A stretch of 28,048 nt of DNA from Anaerolineae bacterium (GTDB taxonomy: Bacteria; Chloroflexota; Anaerolineae; JAFGEY01), in contig JAFGEY010000455.1 in the NCBI GenBank assembly GCA_016931365.1, forward strand, positions 1-28,048. Reading direction: 5' to 3'. The notes beneath the pieces are model-generated. The model had not been told where the DNA came from. It saw only the letters and a program-made list of their open reading frames with translations, and made no database searches. Positions 1-9,761 of this stretch are shown here, one piece after another (within the stretch, counting starts at the first letter, position 1; the number at the start of each line of letters is the position of its first letter). The translations under genes and the position numbers were made by a program.

Positions 1-886
1 CGCGCGTGCCGCGCACGCTGTCAATGTGCGCGATCGGCACGCGCAAATCCACGCCCCATTTTTCGGCCAGCGCCTCGAGTTGCGCCAGGTAAAGCGGATC
101 GACATCGCTGGCATGTGAGAGCACCAGCTTGCAGCGCGGATCGTCGAGCCTGCCCACCAACTCGATCGCCAACTCGATGCCCTTGCGGGCGATGATGCGC
201 GTAGGCTGCAAGATCAAAATGTCGTCCGGGGTCAGGCCGATCGCCTCGCGCAGGTCGGCGTTGTAATCGTCAATGCCCGGCGGCGGCACGGCGAAATCAA
301 AGACGTTGGGGATGACCACGGCATCGAGGCCCAGACGAGCCTGGAGCGCCCGCCGCGCTGCCGAATTGATCACTGTGTGGCGGATCGACGGCAGGCGGGG
401 CGGAAAGCAGCGATCCAGGATATCCTGGATGCAGTTAGTGCGGTAGACTTGGCGCTCCCAGTAAAAATCGTGGTGATGGGCAATAGTGGGGATGCCGGTC
501 TCCGCGATCACCTCGGTCAGGGCGACGGCCAGTGAAATTTGAATGGGGATGGTCAGCGCGTTTTCGGGGATCAACAGGTCGATGTCAAATTCCTGGATAA
601 AGTGGTAGAGCCGCTTTTTGAGGAACGCTGTCAGGGTGTCGATGCGCGGGCGCAGCTCGGGGTGCGTGTGGGTTGCGCCGTAAGCGTGCTCAAATATCCA
701 ATCCGCCTCCTCGGTGTGAAAATACATACGCGGTTCGAGCAGTCCCGGCGGGCCGTCAGCCTCCAGTTCGCCGGCGCAGTAAAACACGCGGTGACCGAGC
801 GCGCCCAGCACGTCGGCCCACTTGGCCGTCTCCAGCGACACCCCATCGGTGCCGGCCAGCCGTCCCGATACAAAGCCAACGTTCAT
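1..886 (-). CDS. Glycosyltransferase, GT-B fold (GT4-like), 3' end outside window
   Basis: The visible 295 residues start with MNVGFVSGRLAGTDGVSLET, a typical GT-B N-terminus: a first beta strand, then a glycine-rich turn followed by GVSLETAKWADVL. The second Rossmann domain begins near residue 225 and contains ILQPTRIIARKGIELAIELV, the usual donor-domain strand and 'RxxxxKG' turn of GT4 enzymes. Family knowledge suggests transfer of a sugar from a nucleotide-activated donor at the cytoplasmic side; the donor and acceptor cannot be read from the sequence. The start is well supported: an AGGAGG Shine-Dalgarno lies 6 nt before the ATG. The gene begins 37 bp after the O-antigen-ligase-like gene on the same strand, which fits a role in cell-surface glycan synthesis. 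The C-terminus lies beyond base 1. Confidence 0.88.
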   Translation of the reverse strand, partial: MNVGFVSGRLAGTDGVSLETAKWADVLGALGHRVFYCAGELEADGPPGLLEPRMYFHTEEADWIFEHAYGATHTHPELRPRIDTLTAFLKKRLYHFIQEFDIDLLIPENALTIPIQISLAVALTEVIAETGIPTIAHHHDFYWERQVYRTNCIQDILDRCFPPRLPSIRHTVINSAARRALQARLGLDAVVIPNVFDFAVPPPGIDDYNADLREAIGLTPDDILILQPTRIIARKGIELAIELVGRLDDPRCKLVLSHASDVDPLYLAQLEALAEKWGVDLRVPIAHIDSVRGTR

Positions 887-923
887 GTCCGCCTCCTTTG
901 AACGGAAAACCGACTTACCGCGT

Positions 924-3900
924 TCAGTTCGCCTTGCTGCTCTGAACCTCGCCGATAAAGACCTGCAGCTGCTGCTTGTCGATCTCGGTGGCCTGCGGCG
1001 ACAAGAGCGCCTGCTGGGCATAATTCAGCGCATCGTCATAACGCTTCAGGTCGCGGTAAATGATGGCCAGATTTTTGAGCGTGGCAAAGTCGCCAGGCAT
1101 TACGCTCAACACAGTCTGGTTTTCGCGTTCGGCCTCTTCAAGCCGCCCCTGCAAGGCATAGATATAGGCCAGCGCGCTGTGCGCCACCAACAGGTTGGGG
1201 TTGAGATTGAGCGCGCTCAGATAGGCGGCCTCGGCCTGCGCCCACTGGTTGCTGTTCAGCGCCGCCTCGCCTTCGACCAGATACTGCTGCGCCAAAATGT
1301 CGGTTTCAGGCGCGACGCCTCCTTGCTGCAACTGGGTGATCAGGCCTTGCACGGCGTCGCGCTCGCTTTCGGGCGCCAGCGCCAGCGCCGATTCGGCGGC
1401 TCGCATCGCTGGTTCGATCTGCCCGCCCTGCTGATAATACAGGGCCAGATTCTTGTAGCCGTTGTACGTCAACTGCTGATCAGGGCTTTGCTCAAGCACC
1501 TTGAGCGTTGCCGAAATCGCATCGTCGGTGCGCCCCTGTATGCCGTACATATAGGACAACTGGGTGTACACCAATGGTTGATTTGGATCCAAGGCGAGCG
1601 CCCCCAAGTAGGCGCGCTCCGCCTGGTCATAAGCTTTGGTCGCCATATAGGCGTCGCCCAAGGAAAGGTAGGTGTTTACATACAGTTGGTCGATGGTCAG
1701 CGAGTATTCGTACTTGGCAATGGCCTGCTCGTACTGCCCCATCATAAAATAGACCAGCCCCCACTCGTCAAAGAGATGCGCCGCGTTAGGGCTGAGCATG
1801 GTCGCCTGCCCGTAATAGTCCAACGCCTTGTCAAAATAGGCCTGCTTGTGCGCGGCGTCGCTCTCAAATTCGGCACGGGTGCGATAGAGCCGGCCCAGGT
1901 TAGCCGCGTGATCGGTGTTTAGCGGATTTATACGCTGCGCTTCGATGAGCACCGCATCGCTACAATTGAGCAGATCGCCGCGCGACAACTCGGTCAACTG
2001 TTGCGGGGTCAGTTGAAGAATCTCGGAGACTTTGAAGGTGTGTGAAAGCCGTTCGGCCACCGCCGCAGAGCGCGCCTTTTCCAAAAAGCCGCGCCCCAGA
2101 AACAAATAGTAAAAATCCTCCTGCGGAGCCAAAGCCAGTGCCTTTTGATGGAGAATAATGTTGAAATCCCAATAGCCGGGCGTCGCGTACGGTTCGGCCT
2201 GCTTGTAGATCATATCCGCGTGCACTACCTGGAGGTTAGTATTCACTGCCAGCAACACCACCACAATCAATGCAACTGGATAAGCCCAGATGGCCATCGC
2301 TCGCCAGGGCACAGATGGAAGCGGCATTTCACGAAAGAGCGCAAACGCAAGCAGCATGAGCAGCACCCCAACCATCAGATAGTAATTGGTCATCATCCCC
2401 AGCACCAACTGCGTGACCTGGATCAATTGGTTTTGGCCGACAACGCTGGCCAGCCGTCCGGCCAGAACGAGCGCAAACAGGAACGAGATCACCAGCGACA
2501 CCGACAGGCACATCCCAAGCAGCATACGCCAGTTTAGCTCATTGGGGCCCGGATCGCGCTGGCGCATCCACTCGAGGACGATCACGAGGCCGCCGAGCAG
2601 CCAGGTGATCAAGACCATTTCCAAAACGCCATACGAAGGAATCCACCCCCCGTCCGCTTTGCGCTGGGTCAGCGCAGTCCACAACACCTGCTGCGGCGAA
2701 TCGCTCTGCTTTTGGTTCTGTACAAAGTTAAAAGCCATCGTGCAGAGGATCAGCGCCAGCACCAATGCATAGGGCAGCACGGCCTCCCAACCGGAAATGC
2801 CCCGCCGCGCCGATGGCCTGGCCTGGCGACGACCACCTTTGCGACGTTGGCGGCGGCTCGTCCCAGACTCCGGTTCCAAGCTCTGTGCGGTCGTCGCAGC
2901 CTCCAACTGCCACTGGCGGGGCAGCATATAGCCGACCACTGCCAACAGTCCGGCATAAGTCCAGAAATAGGTACGCGTCGCGCCAATAGCGATGCCGAAG
3001 TGAATCTCGACAAAGTGAGCCAGCACGGCAGAAACCAGAGCTACCACCAACAAACGATAAGGATTGGTCGTTTGCGCCTTTTTTGCGCCGGAAGTACCGG
3101 ACAGGAACAAACCCCACACCACCAGGTACAGGCCCAGTCCGGCAGCGACGCCCGCAGGCAATCCCACGCCGACAAATTCGACGCCCTGCCAAAAGCCCAT
3201 CAGCAGCGCGCCGAACAACCCGCCGCCAATCCAGCAGCCGACGAAAAACCAGGTCTGCCCCTTGCCCGAAATGACCCCCAGCCAGTGAAATCCGTAATAA
3301 AAGACGCTGGCAAAAAGCCACATATAGATCACAAAGCCGATCAGCCCTGTGATCACCAACGAGTCAAACGTCTCATTGTGCGAACGGTCGGGCGAGGCGT
3401 TGCGCTTCTCGACGTGGGCCAGATCGGGCGGGTAAAAGCGGTTGTAGGCCACGTACATCGACTCCGGACCGTAGCCGATGAAGGGGCGCGCCCAGTTCAT
3501 CCAGTCGTTAGAGCCGTCCGGCTCTTGAATCGGCTCGTGTGGTAACATCATCTCGACCGCGCCCTGCCAGATCAACAAACGCACTTTTGAGGTACCCTCT
3601 TCTTTGTCGAGCACGTGGCCCAGGCGTCCCAGATAAGGCACTGACTTGAGCCCTTCCAGCGGAGTTTGGGGCAGGTTAAAGAGCACCAAAAAAGCGGCCA
3701 GAAACACCACCAGTGCCACCGTCGCCCAAACCAGCCAGCGCCACCGTCGCACCACGGCCAGCACCAGGAAAAAGAAAAACAAACCGCCGATCAACCCCAA
3801 CCACGGGCCACGGCTCTGGGTAAAAAAGATACAAATGGCCTGAATGGCCAGAATAAAAACATATGTCGCGCCGAGGACAATATCCACCCAGTTGGTTTTT

Positions 3901-4571
3901 TCCGCCGACAGAATGCGCGTGAACGTCTCAACCGTTCGATACAGCGCGAGTGGCAAGGCCATAATCAGGTAAGCAGCGACAAAGATAGCATTGCCCATAT
4001 TGGCGGCTACGCGCTCGCGCACATCACCGCCCCAAGGCAGCGGATCGAGGCCATAGTGCTGTAAGATGCCGTATAGAGCAATTGGTACGCTGGTTAACAA
4101 CACCGTTGTCACCAGCCGCTCGATCTGCGCTTTGCTGCGCATTTCCAGCAACATCATAGCAAAGATCAAAATGTAAGAAAAGGTCGAATAAGTGCCCTGC
4201 AAACGTTGATACGATCCCAGCAGGCTCACCCGAGGCGCAACGGAGAAAACGGTCGAGATGAGATAGACCAACACCAAGACCAGCGCAGGCATCACCAACG
4301 GCGTCTGAGAGAGCCGCCGCCACAGCCGCTTGAGCCAGCTCGATTCTGGATCGTCCTCCGCACTTTCGAGCCGAACGCCCTGCTCGACGGTTTTGACCAC
4401 CCAGGCCAGGGCGATCACTAGAGCAATCGAGCGCAGAGTCGAGATTTTGTCTGGCTCAAAAACGCGACTGGAATAGACATTGAAAAAGAGAGGCACGATC
4501 ACCAGCGCGGCCAGCCACCCCGCCTCGATCACCTTGCTGCAAAACGCGGCCACCTTGGTTTCTGAGTTCAT
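924..4571 (-). CDS. Giant O-antigen ligase-like membrane protein with C-terminal TPR repeats
   Basis: About 1215 residues. The N-terminal half is polytopic membrane protein carrying Wzy/O-antigen-ligase hallmarks: a TQSRGPWLGL segment near residue 251 and an extracytoplasmic SHNE motif near residue 397. A basic linker (RRQRRKGGRRQ, around 575) is followed by a second hydrophobic block (about 600-780). The last roughly 330 residues are tandem TPRs (for example YEQAIAKYEYSLTI and YDQAERAYLGALALDP). Known ligases join glycan chains to lipid or protein acceptors outside the membrane; here the TPRs may recruit partners or substrate. I place the start at the ATG at 4571 because GGAG lies 6 nt before it; the in-frame GTG at 4583 would add four residues but overlaps that site. 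The gene sits 24 bp after the helicase gene and 37 bp before the glycosyltransferase, so it is probably co-transcribed. Confidence 0.85.
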   Translation of the reverse strand: MNSETKVAAFCSKVIEAGWLAALVIVPLFFNVYSSRVFEPDKISTLRSIALVIALAWVVKTVEQGVRLESAEDDPESSWLKRLWRRLSQTPLVMPALVLVLVYLISTVFSVAPRVSLLGSYQRLQGTYSTFSYILIFAMMLLEMRSKAQIERLVTTVLLTSVPIALYGILQHYGLDPLPWGGDVRERVAANMGNAIFVAAYLIMALPLALYRTVETFTRILSAEKTNWVDIVLGATYVFILAIQAICIFFTQSRGPWLGLIGGLFFFFLVLAVVRRWRWLVWATVALVVFLAAFLVLFNLPQTPLEGLKSVPYLGRLGHVLDKEEGTSKVRLLIWQGAVEMMLPHEPIQEPDGSNDWMNWARPFIGYGPESMYVAYNRFYPPDLAHVEKRNASPDRSHNETFDSLVITGLIGFVIYMWLFASVFYYGFHWLGVISGKGQTWFFVGCWIGGGLFGALLMGFWQGVEFVGVGLPAGVAAGLGLYLVVWGLFLSGTSGAKKAQTTNPYRLLVVALVSAVLAHFVEIHFGIAIGATRTYFWTYAGLLAVVGYMLPRQWQLEAATTAQSLEPESGTSRRQRRKGGRRQARPSARRGISGWEAVLPYALVLALILCTMAFNFVQNQKQSDSPQQVLWTALTQRKADGGWIPSYGVLEMVLITWLLGGLVIVLEWMRQRDPGPNELNWRMLLGMCLSVSLVISFLFALVLAGRLASVVGQNQLIQVTQLVLGMMTNYYLMVGVLLMLLAFALFREMPLPSVPWRAMAIWAYPVALIVVVLLAVNTNLQVVHADMIYKQAEPYATPGYWDFNIILHQKALALAPQEDFYYLFLGRGFLEKARSAAVAERLSHTFKVSEILQLTPQQLTELSRGDLLNCSDAVLIEAQRINPLNTDHAANLGRLYRTRAEFESDAAHKQAYFDKALDYYGQATMLSPNAAHLFDEWGLVYFMMGQYEQAIAKYEYSLTIDQLYVNTYLSLGDAYMATKAYDQAERAYLGALALDPNQPLVYTQLSYMYGIQGRTDDAISATLKVLEQSPDQQLTYNGYKNLALYYQQGGQIEPAMRAAESALALAPESERDAVQGLITQLQQGGVAPETDILAQQYLVEGEAALNSNQWAQAEAAYLSALNLNPNLLVAHSALAYIYALQGRLEEAERENQTVLSVMPGDFATLKNLAIIYRDLKRYDDALNYAQQALLSPQATEIDKQQLQVFIGEVQSSKAN

Positions 4572-4595
4572 ACACGGCTCCACAGATACACTATT

Positions 4596-7508
4596 CTAAA
4601 AATCGTCATCCAATGACACATACTCAAGCTCATTGTCGACGGTTTTGCGCCCGGCACGCGGCCTGGTCGATGCAGCATCGCCCTCCACCTCGAACGGTCC
4701 CTCGTCGATCCAGCGCGCGGCCTGTTGCGCAAGCGCAGCCAGCCCGCCTTTGATCGTCGTGCACGGCGGCAGCGAATGGATAAACATCTCGCCGTAGCGT
4801 TTCGAGTGCACCCGCTTGTCGAGCACAGCCACCACACCGCGATCCGTCTTGGTGCGGATCAGCCGTCCAAAGCCCTGCCGGAAACGCAGAATCGCGTCGG
4901 GCACGGCATATTGCATAAACGGATCGTCCATATCCTCCGAGCGGGCGGCAAAGACGGGATCGGAGGGCACGGCAAAGGGCAGCTTGACCATCACCACGCA
5001 GCTCAATGCCTCGCCTGGCACATCGACGCCTTCCCAAAAGCTGCGCGTGCCCAGCAGCACCGATCGTGGCACGGTGCGCAGGTTTTCCAGCAATTGACTG
5101 CGCGACGCGCCCGACCCCTGCGCATACACGGTGATCCCGCGTTCGGCCAATGGGCGGCCGATAGCTTCGCTGGTATTCTTGAGCTGGCTGTATGAAGTAA
5201 AGAGCACCAGCATCCGCCCCTGCGTGGCCTGCGCCAGTACGACCAGGCACTCGTTGATCGTCTTTTGATAATAAGGCTCGTTCGGTTCGGGAATGTCGGT
5301 CGGCAGATAGAGCAAAACCTGCGATGGATAATCAAAGGGCGAGCCGACGGCCAGCTCTTCGGCGTCATACGCACCCAGGCGATCCTTGATAAAATTGAAA
5401 TCATTGTCGGTGCACAGCGTAGCCGAAGTGAAAACAACGGCCTCTTTGGGCCACATCAAATGCCGCTCGACCAGATGGCCCACCCGCAGCGGCGCGACAC
5501 AGAGCGAGATTTCACTTGTTTTGGCCTGCGCGCGCAGCCAGGTGATCTCGTCGGCGCCGGGCTCAAGCAAGACCGACTCCATCTGTGCGTACACCGTGCC
5601 CAACTGCTGTAATAGACCGAGGCCATCACCCAACAGATCGTCATAGCCGGGGATTTCAGCCCAGTCATGATCCTGCAGGATTTGCACGGCCCGCCCCAAC
5701 CCTTCGAGGTCACTGCGCAGATCGCCCGAGAGCAAATCCCAGGCCATTTCAACCTGCATCCAATCGGATTGGATGCGCAGCGAATGGGTCAGCCGCAGAC
5801 GGTGATCGTAAGGCCCTTTCTGATCGCCATACTCGACTAAAAAGGCAGCCAGATCGTCGAACAGGTGAGCGAGCAGATCGAGACAGCCCCGCATATCCTC
5901 GATCACTGCGTGCAGCGTGGCATTGAGGTCATTCATCGCCTGGTCGGGCAGACGGCCATCGCATGCTGACAGTGCGCGGTCGGCCCACCCCGGCTGCCGC
6001 TCGCTCCCCACGGCGATCTGGTTGAGCAGGACCGAGATTTCGCGCCGGCCGATCTCGCGCCCCAGTTGGCTCGTCGTCGCGTCTTCCAGGTGATGCGCCT
6101 CGTCGATGATGAGATAATTGTACAGTGGCAGCACGCGGTTGTCTGCCGCCACGTCCGACAACAACAAGGCGTGGTTAACCACGATCAGATGTGCGTTTTC
6201 GGCGGCGCGCCGCGCGCGGTAGAAAAAGCACTCCCCCTTGCGAAAGTGCGGGCAGCGACTGCCAGTGCAGGTGCGCGCATCAGCAGAGACCTGAGCCCAC
6301 ACCGCCCAATCGCTCTCCTGGGGCAAGAACAGCTCGGTCTGGTCGCCGGTGAGGGTGTTGGGCAACCAGACCAAAATCCGGCTCAACACACGCAGATGAT
6401 CGTCGTCCAGGCCGGGCTGATTTTGCAGCAGCGCCAGCCGGCGCAGACAGAGGTAATTGGTGCGCCCTTTGAGCACCGTCGCGCGCACCTCAAAGGGGAG
6501 CAGCTTTTGCAGGTCAGGGATGTCTTTGCTCGATAACTGGTCTTGCAGGTTGATCGTGTTGGTCGAGATGACCACTCGCTCGCCGTTCTGCACTGCCCAG
6601 TACATCGCCGGGAGCAGGTAGGCAATCGATTTGCCCGTGCCCGTACCCGCCTCGACGAGCAGGTGGCGGCTCTGGTTGAATGCACAGGCCACTTGACGCA
6701 GCATATCGACCTGCTGGGCTCGATACTCAAAGCCGGCAAAAGTCTCGCTAAATCGCCCCCCCTCTTCGAGCATCGCAGCCAGCAAGTCGATGTCGAGTAC
6801 GGTGCGCCGATCAACCGGTATGAGCGGCTCACCAATCTCGGTGCGGGCGAACGCCGGCCGACTGGCGTCGAGTAGTCCTTTGGCCCGCAACTGCGCGCCG
6901 ATGCTGCTTCCAACCCCCTGCCGCTGCTGTTCGCGTTCAGCGTCCTGGAATATCCCTCCCAACGCCCAACGGCTGCCTCGTGCCGCGCGATTGATCTCGC
7001 CCAGCGTTTGCGCGGGCAGGTCGACGGCGCGCGCCTTGAGTTCGAGAAACAGCTTCATTGACGCGCGTGCGTCATCAAGGGCGCGGTGGCGGCTCTCAAA
7101 AACGATACCCAGGCTGTCCATCAGCTTGCCCAGGCTGTATCGGCTCTCGTGTGGCATCAAAATCGTCGCCAGGGCAAAGGTGTCGATGTGTGCGTTGCGG
7201 GTCAGGCAGCGCTGCTGGCGGAGAAAGGACAGGTCAAAACTGACATTGTGCCCAATAATCGTGTCGTTGCCCACAAAGTCGATCAGATCGGCCTTGATCG
7301 ACGAAAACAAGGGCGCTTTGAACACATCGTCGTCGGTGATGCCGGTAAGTTGGGTGATCTGGAGGGGAATGGATCGACTGGGGTTGACCAGCGTGCTGAA
7401 TGTGTTCAGCTCGCGCCATTGGTCAAATTTGACCGCGCCGATCTCTATAATCACGTCCCGTTCAGGATCAAGCCCGGTCGTTTCCAGGTCGAGGGCGACG
7501 TAGGCCAC
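4596..7508 (-). CDS. dinG: DnaQ-like exonuclease fused to DinG-family Fe-S helicase
   Basis: 970 residues with two enzymatic parts. Residues 1-165 are a DEDDh 3'-5' exonuclease: ExoI DLETTGL (D7, E9), ExoII HNVSFD (D92), ExoIII HRALDD (H141, D145). The rest is an XPD/DinG-type superfamily 2 helicase with Walker A EAGTGTGKS (286-294), DEAH box 469-472, motif VI QGFGRLIRT (878-886), and four cysteines placed as in XPD/DinG iron-sulphur domains (C354, C414, C419, C427). The same exonuclease-helicase layout is known from Firmicutes DinG, where the protein acts on nucleic acid; helicase activity is not assured in every member. The start is a GTG with AAGGA 9 nt upstream. It appears to head the operon leading into the ligase and glycosyltransferase genes, an unusual functional mix. 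Confidence 0.93.
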   Translation of the reverse strand: MAYVALDLETTGLDPERDVIIEIGAVKFDQWRELNTFSTLVNPSRSIPLQITQLTGITDDDVFKAPLFSSIKADLIDFVGNDTIIGHNVSFDLSFLRQQRCLTRNAHIDTFALATILMPHESRYSLGKLMDSLGIVFESRHRALDDARASMKLFLELKARAVDLPAQTLGEINRAARGSRWALGGIFQDAEREQQRQGVGSSIGAQLRAKGLLDASRPAFARTEIGEPLIPVDRRTVLDIDLLAAMLEEGGRFSETFAGFEYRAQQVDMLRQVACAFNQSRHLLVEAGTGTGKSIAYLLPAMYWAVQNGERVVISTNTINLQDQLSSKDIPDLQKLLPFEVRATVLKGRTNYLCLRRLALLQNQPGLDDDHLRVLSRILVWLPNTLTGDQTELFLPQESDWAVWAQVSADARTCTGSRCPHFRKGECFFYRARRAAENAHLIVVNHALLLSDVAADNRVLPLYNYLIIDEAHHLEDATTSQLGREIGRREISVLLNQIAVGSERQPGWADRALSACDGRLPDQAMNDLNATLHAVIEDMRGCLDLLAHLFDDLAAFLVEYGDQKGPYDHRLRLTHSLRIQSDWMQVEMAWDLLSGDLRSDLEGLGRAVQILQDHDWAEIPGYDDLLGDGLGLLQQLGTVYAQMESVLLEPGADEITWLRAQAKTSEISLCVAPLRVGHLVERHLMWPKEAVVFTSATLCTDNDFNFIKDRLGAYDAEELAVGSPFDYPSQVLLYLPTDIPEPNEPYYQKTINECLVVLAQATQGRMLVLFTSYSQLKNTSEAIGRPLAERGITVYAQGSGASRSQLLENLRTVPRSVLLGTRSFWEGVDVPGEALSCVVMVKLPFAVPSDPVFAARSEDMDDPFMQYAVPDAILRFRQGFGRLIRTKTDRGVVAVLDKRVHSKRYGEMFIHSLPPCTTIKGGLAALAQQAARWIDEGPFEVEGDAASTRPRAGRKTVDNELEYVSLDDDF

Positions 7509-7577
7509 TCGCCGATATCCTTTCTAGCGGTTGTTATGCGTCTCGACCGTCCCGATCGCCACGCACCACCAAACATG

Positions 7578-7597
7578 AAAACCCCAACAAGCCGGGG
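7578..7597 (-). terminator. Possible weak intrinsic terminator after the DUF1385 gene
   Basis: Read on the minus strand, CCCC-GGCTTGTT-GGGG forms a short GC stem followed by TTTT, about 80 bp beyond the DUF1385 stop. A second small hairpin lies just upstream (7605-7620). The U-run is short, so read-through into the helicase gene is plausible. Confidence 0.35.
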
Positions 7598-7678
7598 ATT
7601 CCCGAACTTGTCCGGGCGGGCGCATTTTCAGATCAGATTTTAGTTCATTTTCGGACATCTGAGATACTCTACGGGGCT

Positions 7679-8629
7679 TTATATCTCTTTATTCTCGGTG
7701 TTCTCTGTGGCAACCAACGCGACGCCCTCTTCTTGCAGCACGCGTTTAAGCGCAGTCATGGCTACTTCGACCATCTTGTCGTCCGGTTCGCGGGTAGTTA
7801 ATCGCTGCAAGGCCAATCCTGGTAAGAGCAACACGCGCATCCAGCCTTTGTCGGCGTGACGGGCGCTGAATTTGAGCCACTCATAAGAGATGCCGACGAT
7901 CACCGGCAGCAAGACGATCCGCGACAATAGCCGTATCCACAGCGTCGGGCGGCCCAAAAGGGCGAAAATGAGCACCGAAATGACCATCACCACCAGAATA
8001 AACGCCGTGCCGCAGCGCGAATGGGCGGTGGTATGGCCCTGAATCGCCTCGACGGTGAGCGGCATACCTTCTTCGTAGGTATGGATCGTCTTGTGCTCCG
8101 CACCGTGATACCGGAACACGCGCGCAATGTCGGGCACAAAGCCGACCGCCCAGATGTAGGCCAGCACAAAGGCCAGCCGGATCAGTCCTTCGACCAGGTT
8201 GCTCAACAGCGCGCTGGCAATATACCTATCGATCAGGCGGGTCAAAAAGGCCGGCAAGAGAAAAAACAGCCCCACAGCCATCACCACCGCCAGCGCGATG
8301 CTGCCCCAGGCCAATGGTGCGCTAAAAGCCGACTCGGGAGCTCCGCCTTGGGTGGAACCATTGCCTGACGGCTCATTCTGCATGGCGATATCGGCGGAAA
8401 ACATCAGCGTGCGCATGCCCAGCACCAACGTATCCCAGAGCATCGTTATCCCGCGTACAAAGGGCACTTTGGCCGGCCAACTGCCATAGATCGCCTGGTT
8501 GAGCGGCTCGGTATGGACCACAATCCGGTCGTTTGGCGCGCGTACGGCCACTGCCATCACCTTGGAGCCACGCATCATCACGCCTTCCATCACTGCCTGT
8601 CCGCCATAATTGAATTCAGCCACAATCAT
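7679..8629 (-). CDS. DUF1385 family membrane protein
   Basis: 316 residues. The family signature is clear: YGGQAVMEGVMMRG near the N-terminus (8-21), RYHGAEHKTIHTYE (173-186) and HSRCGTAF (203-210). The conserved His, Glu and Cys residues have led some databases to call members putative metal-dependent enzymes, but the biochemical role is unknown. Hydrophobic segments at about 105-128, 145-165, 208-226 and 235-248 predict an integral membrane protein, with a charged cytosolic-looking tail (EPDDKMVEVAMTALKRVLQEE). The length is normal for the family. The start fixes the N-terminus just before the conserved YGGQA block. It has its own strong promoter and lies 170 bp upstream of the helicase gene on the same strand. 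Confidence 0.9.
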   Translation of the reverse strand: MIVAEFNYGGQAVMEGVMMRGSKVMAVAVRAPNDRIVVHTEPLNQAIYGSWPAKVPFVRGITMLWDTLVLGMRTLMFSADIAMQNEPSGNGSTQGGAPESAFSAPLAWGSIALAVVMAVGLFFLLPAFLTRLIDRYIASALLSNLVEGLIRLAFVLAYIWAVGFVPDIARVFRYHGAEHKTIHTYEEGMPLTVEAIQGHTTAHSRCGTAFILVVMVISVLIFALLGRPTLWIRLLSRIVLLPVIVGISYEWLKFSARHADKGWMRVLLLPGLALQRLTTREPDDKMVEVAMTALKRVLQEEGVALVATENTENKEI

Positions 8630-8653
8630 GCTCCCAAATCACAAGGTATGGGG

Positions 8654-8681
8654 ATTATATCACGTTGCCGGTCGGTGTCAA
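8654..8681 (-). promoter_or_regulatory. Near-consensus sigma-70 promoter for the DUF1385 gene
   Basis: On the minus strand the -35 is a perfect TTGACA (8676-8681), the spacer is 16 bp, and the -10 is a perfect TATAAT (8654-8659) preceded by TGA, giving an extended -10. Predicted transcription starts near 8647, leaving a leader of under 20 nt before the ATG at 8629. It lies directly after the stop codon of the upstream DapA-like gene. Confidence 0.85.
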
Positions 8682-8699
8682 CCACTCGACCCGCATCCG

Positions 8700-9761
8700 T
8701 CAGGCCAGCCATTCGTCCAGGTGCGCGGCGACAAACGTATCGTCGTTCAAGTGCAGGTAAGCCCGGCATACCCGGTCGATCTCGGCCATCTGCCCCGGTG
8801 AAAGGTCCTCCCGTGGATTCAGGCACCACCGCCCGGCCAGCAAACCCTGTCGGCGCAGCACCTCGTGAACGCCGGCGATGCAGCCTGCAAAGCCGTTGGC
8901 GGCATCGAACAAGGCGGCGTTGCTATCGGTGATCTGCGCGCCGAGGGCCAGCAGATCGGCAGGAATATGCCCAACCGCGCGCGCCGCCTTGCAGAGATCG
9001 AGCAGTTCAACCGCGCGCCGCGTCCACACCGCCCAATGCCCCAACAACCCGCCGGCGATGCTCAGACGCACCTCGCCGCCGTCGCAGGGAAAGCGATACC
9101 CGGTCAGTAGATCGGCGACAATGCTGTCGTCGTTGCCGGTGTACAGTGCGATCTCATCCGCGCGCCCCGCGTCGGCGACGGCGCGCACTACGTCGAGCGT
9201 CTGGTAGCGGCTAAAAGGCGCGATTTTGATCGCCACCACATTTTCGATCTCGGCAAACTGCCGCCAGAACAGGTAGGGCAGCACCCGTCCGCCGACGGCT
9301 GGCTGGAGGTAAAAGCCGAACAGAGGGATGACCTCGGCCACGCGTTGGCAGTGGGCCAAAATCGCTTCCAGATCGGCCTCTTTGAACGCCGATAGGCCAA
9401 GCAGGCCGCAGCCGTAGCCCAATTTGCGCGCCATTTCAGCTTCGCTCATCGCCTGGGCCGTATCGCCGACCAGTCCGGCTATGCGCACAAAAGGCTTGTG
9501 CGGCGAACAAGCCACCACCTCCGCTGCCAGTTCGAGCACCGGGCGGTACAGTCCCACCCTGGGATCGTGGATTTCAAACTGCGTGGTGTGCACGCCGACG
9601 GCCAGCCCGCCCGCTCCGGCGGCCAAGTAATAGCGCACCAACGCGCGCTGGCGGCGCTCATCCAGGGCGCGATCGGCGGTCAGTGCCAGCGGGCAGGCTG
9701 GGATGACCAGCCCCTCAAATAAAGTGGCGCGCAGATGCGCAATCCGGTCAGAATTTTCCAT
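8700..9761 (-). CDS. Dihydrodipicolinate synthase (DapA)-family aldolase/lyase
   Basis: 353 residues, a class I aldolase TIM barrel. The N-terminal GLVIPACPLALTADRALDE and the following AGAGGLAVGVHTTQ match the 'P..T.F..dg.iD' and 'Ga.gl.v.G..GE' blocks of the DapA/NanA/KDG-aldolase superfamily. Lys179 in ENVVAIKIAPF is the expected Schiff-base lysine, and Tyr151 in GFYLQP stands where the catalytic tyrosine should be. The substrate is not readable; the family includes lysine-pathway synthases and lyases of 2-keto-3-deoxy sugar acids. The neighbours (an SDR epimerase and a sugar kinase) favour sugar-acid catabolism. I chose the ATG at 9761, which overlaps the upstream epimerase gene by 14 bp; the open frame continues upstream only as an out-of-frame reading of that gene. 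Confidence 0.85.
   Translation of the reverse strand: MENSDRIAHLRATLFEGLVIPACPLALTADRALDERRQRALVRYYLAAGAGGLAVGVHTTQFEIHDPRVGLYRPVLELAAEVVACSPHKPFVRIAGLVGDTAQAMSEAEMARKLGYGCGLLGLSAFKEADLEAILAHCQRVAEVIPLFGFYLQPAVGGRVLPYLFWRQFAEIENVVAIKIAPFSRYQTLDVVRAVADAGRADEIALYTGNDDSIVADLLTGYRFPCDGGEVRLSIAGGLLGHWAVWTRRAVELLDLCKAARAVGHIPADLLALGAQITDSNAALFDAANGFAGCIAGVHEVLRRQGLLAGRWCLNPREDLSPGQMAEIDRVCRAYLHLNDDTFVAAHLDEWLA

Noticed and set aside
822..1922. A 366-codon open frame on the plus strand
   Set aside because: It lies antisense to the TPR end of the ligase-like protein and the start of the glycosyltransferase, with no RBS or recognisable domain. GC-rich codon bias opens such antisense frames.
7605..7616. 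The word CTTGTCCGGG near 7607 and again in the minus-strand leader near 17455, as a possible dispersed repeat
   Set aside because: Only about 10 bp match in GC-rich hairpins; with two copies this can be chance.
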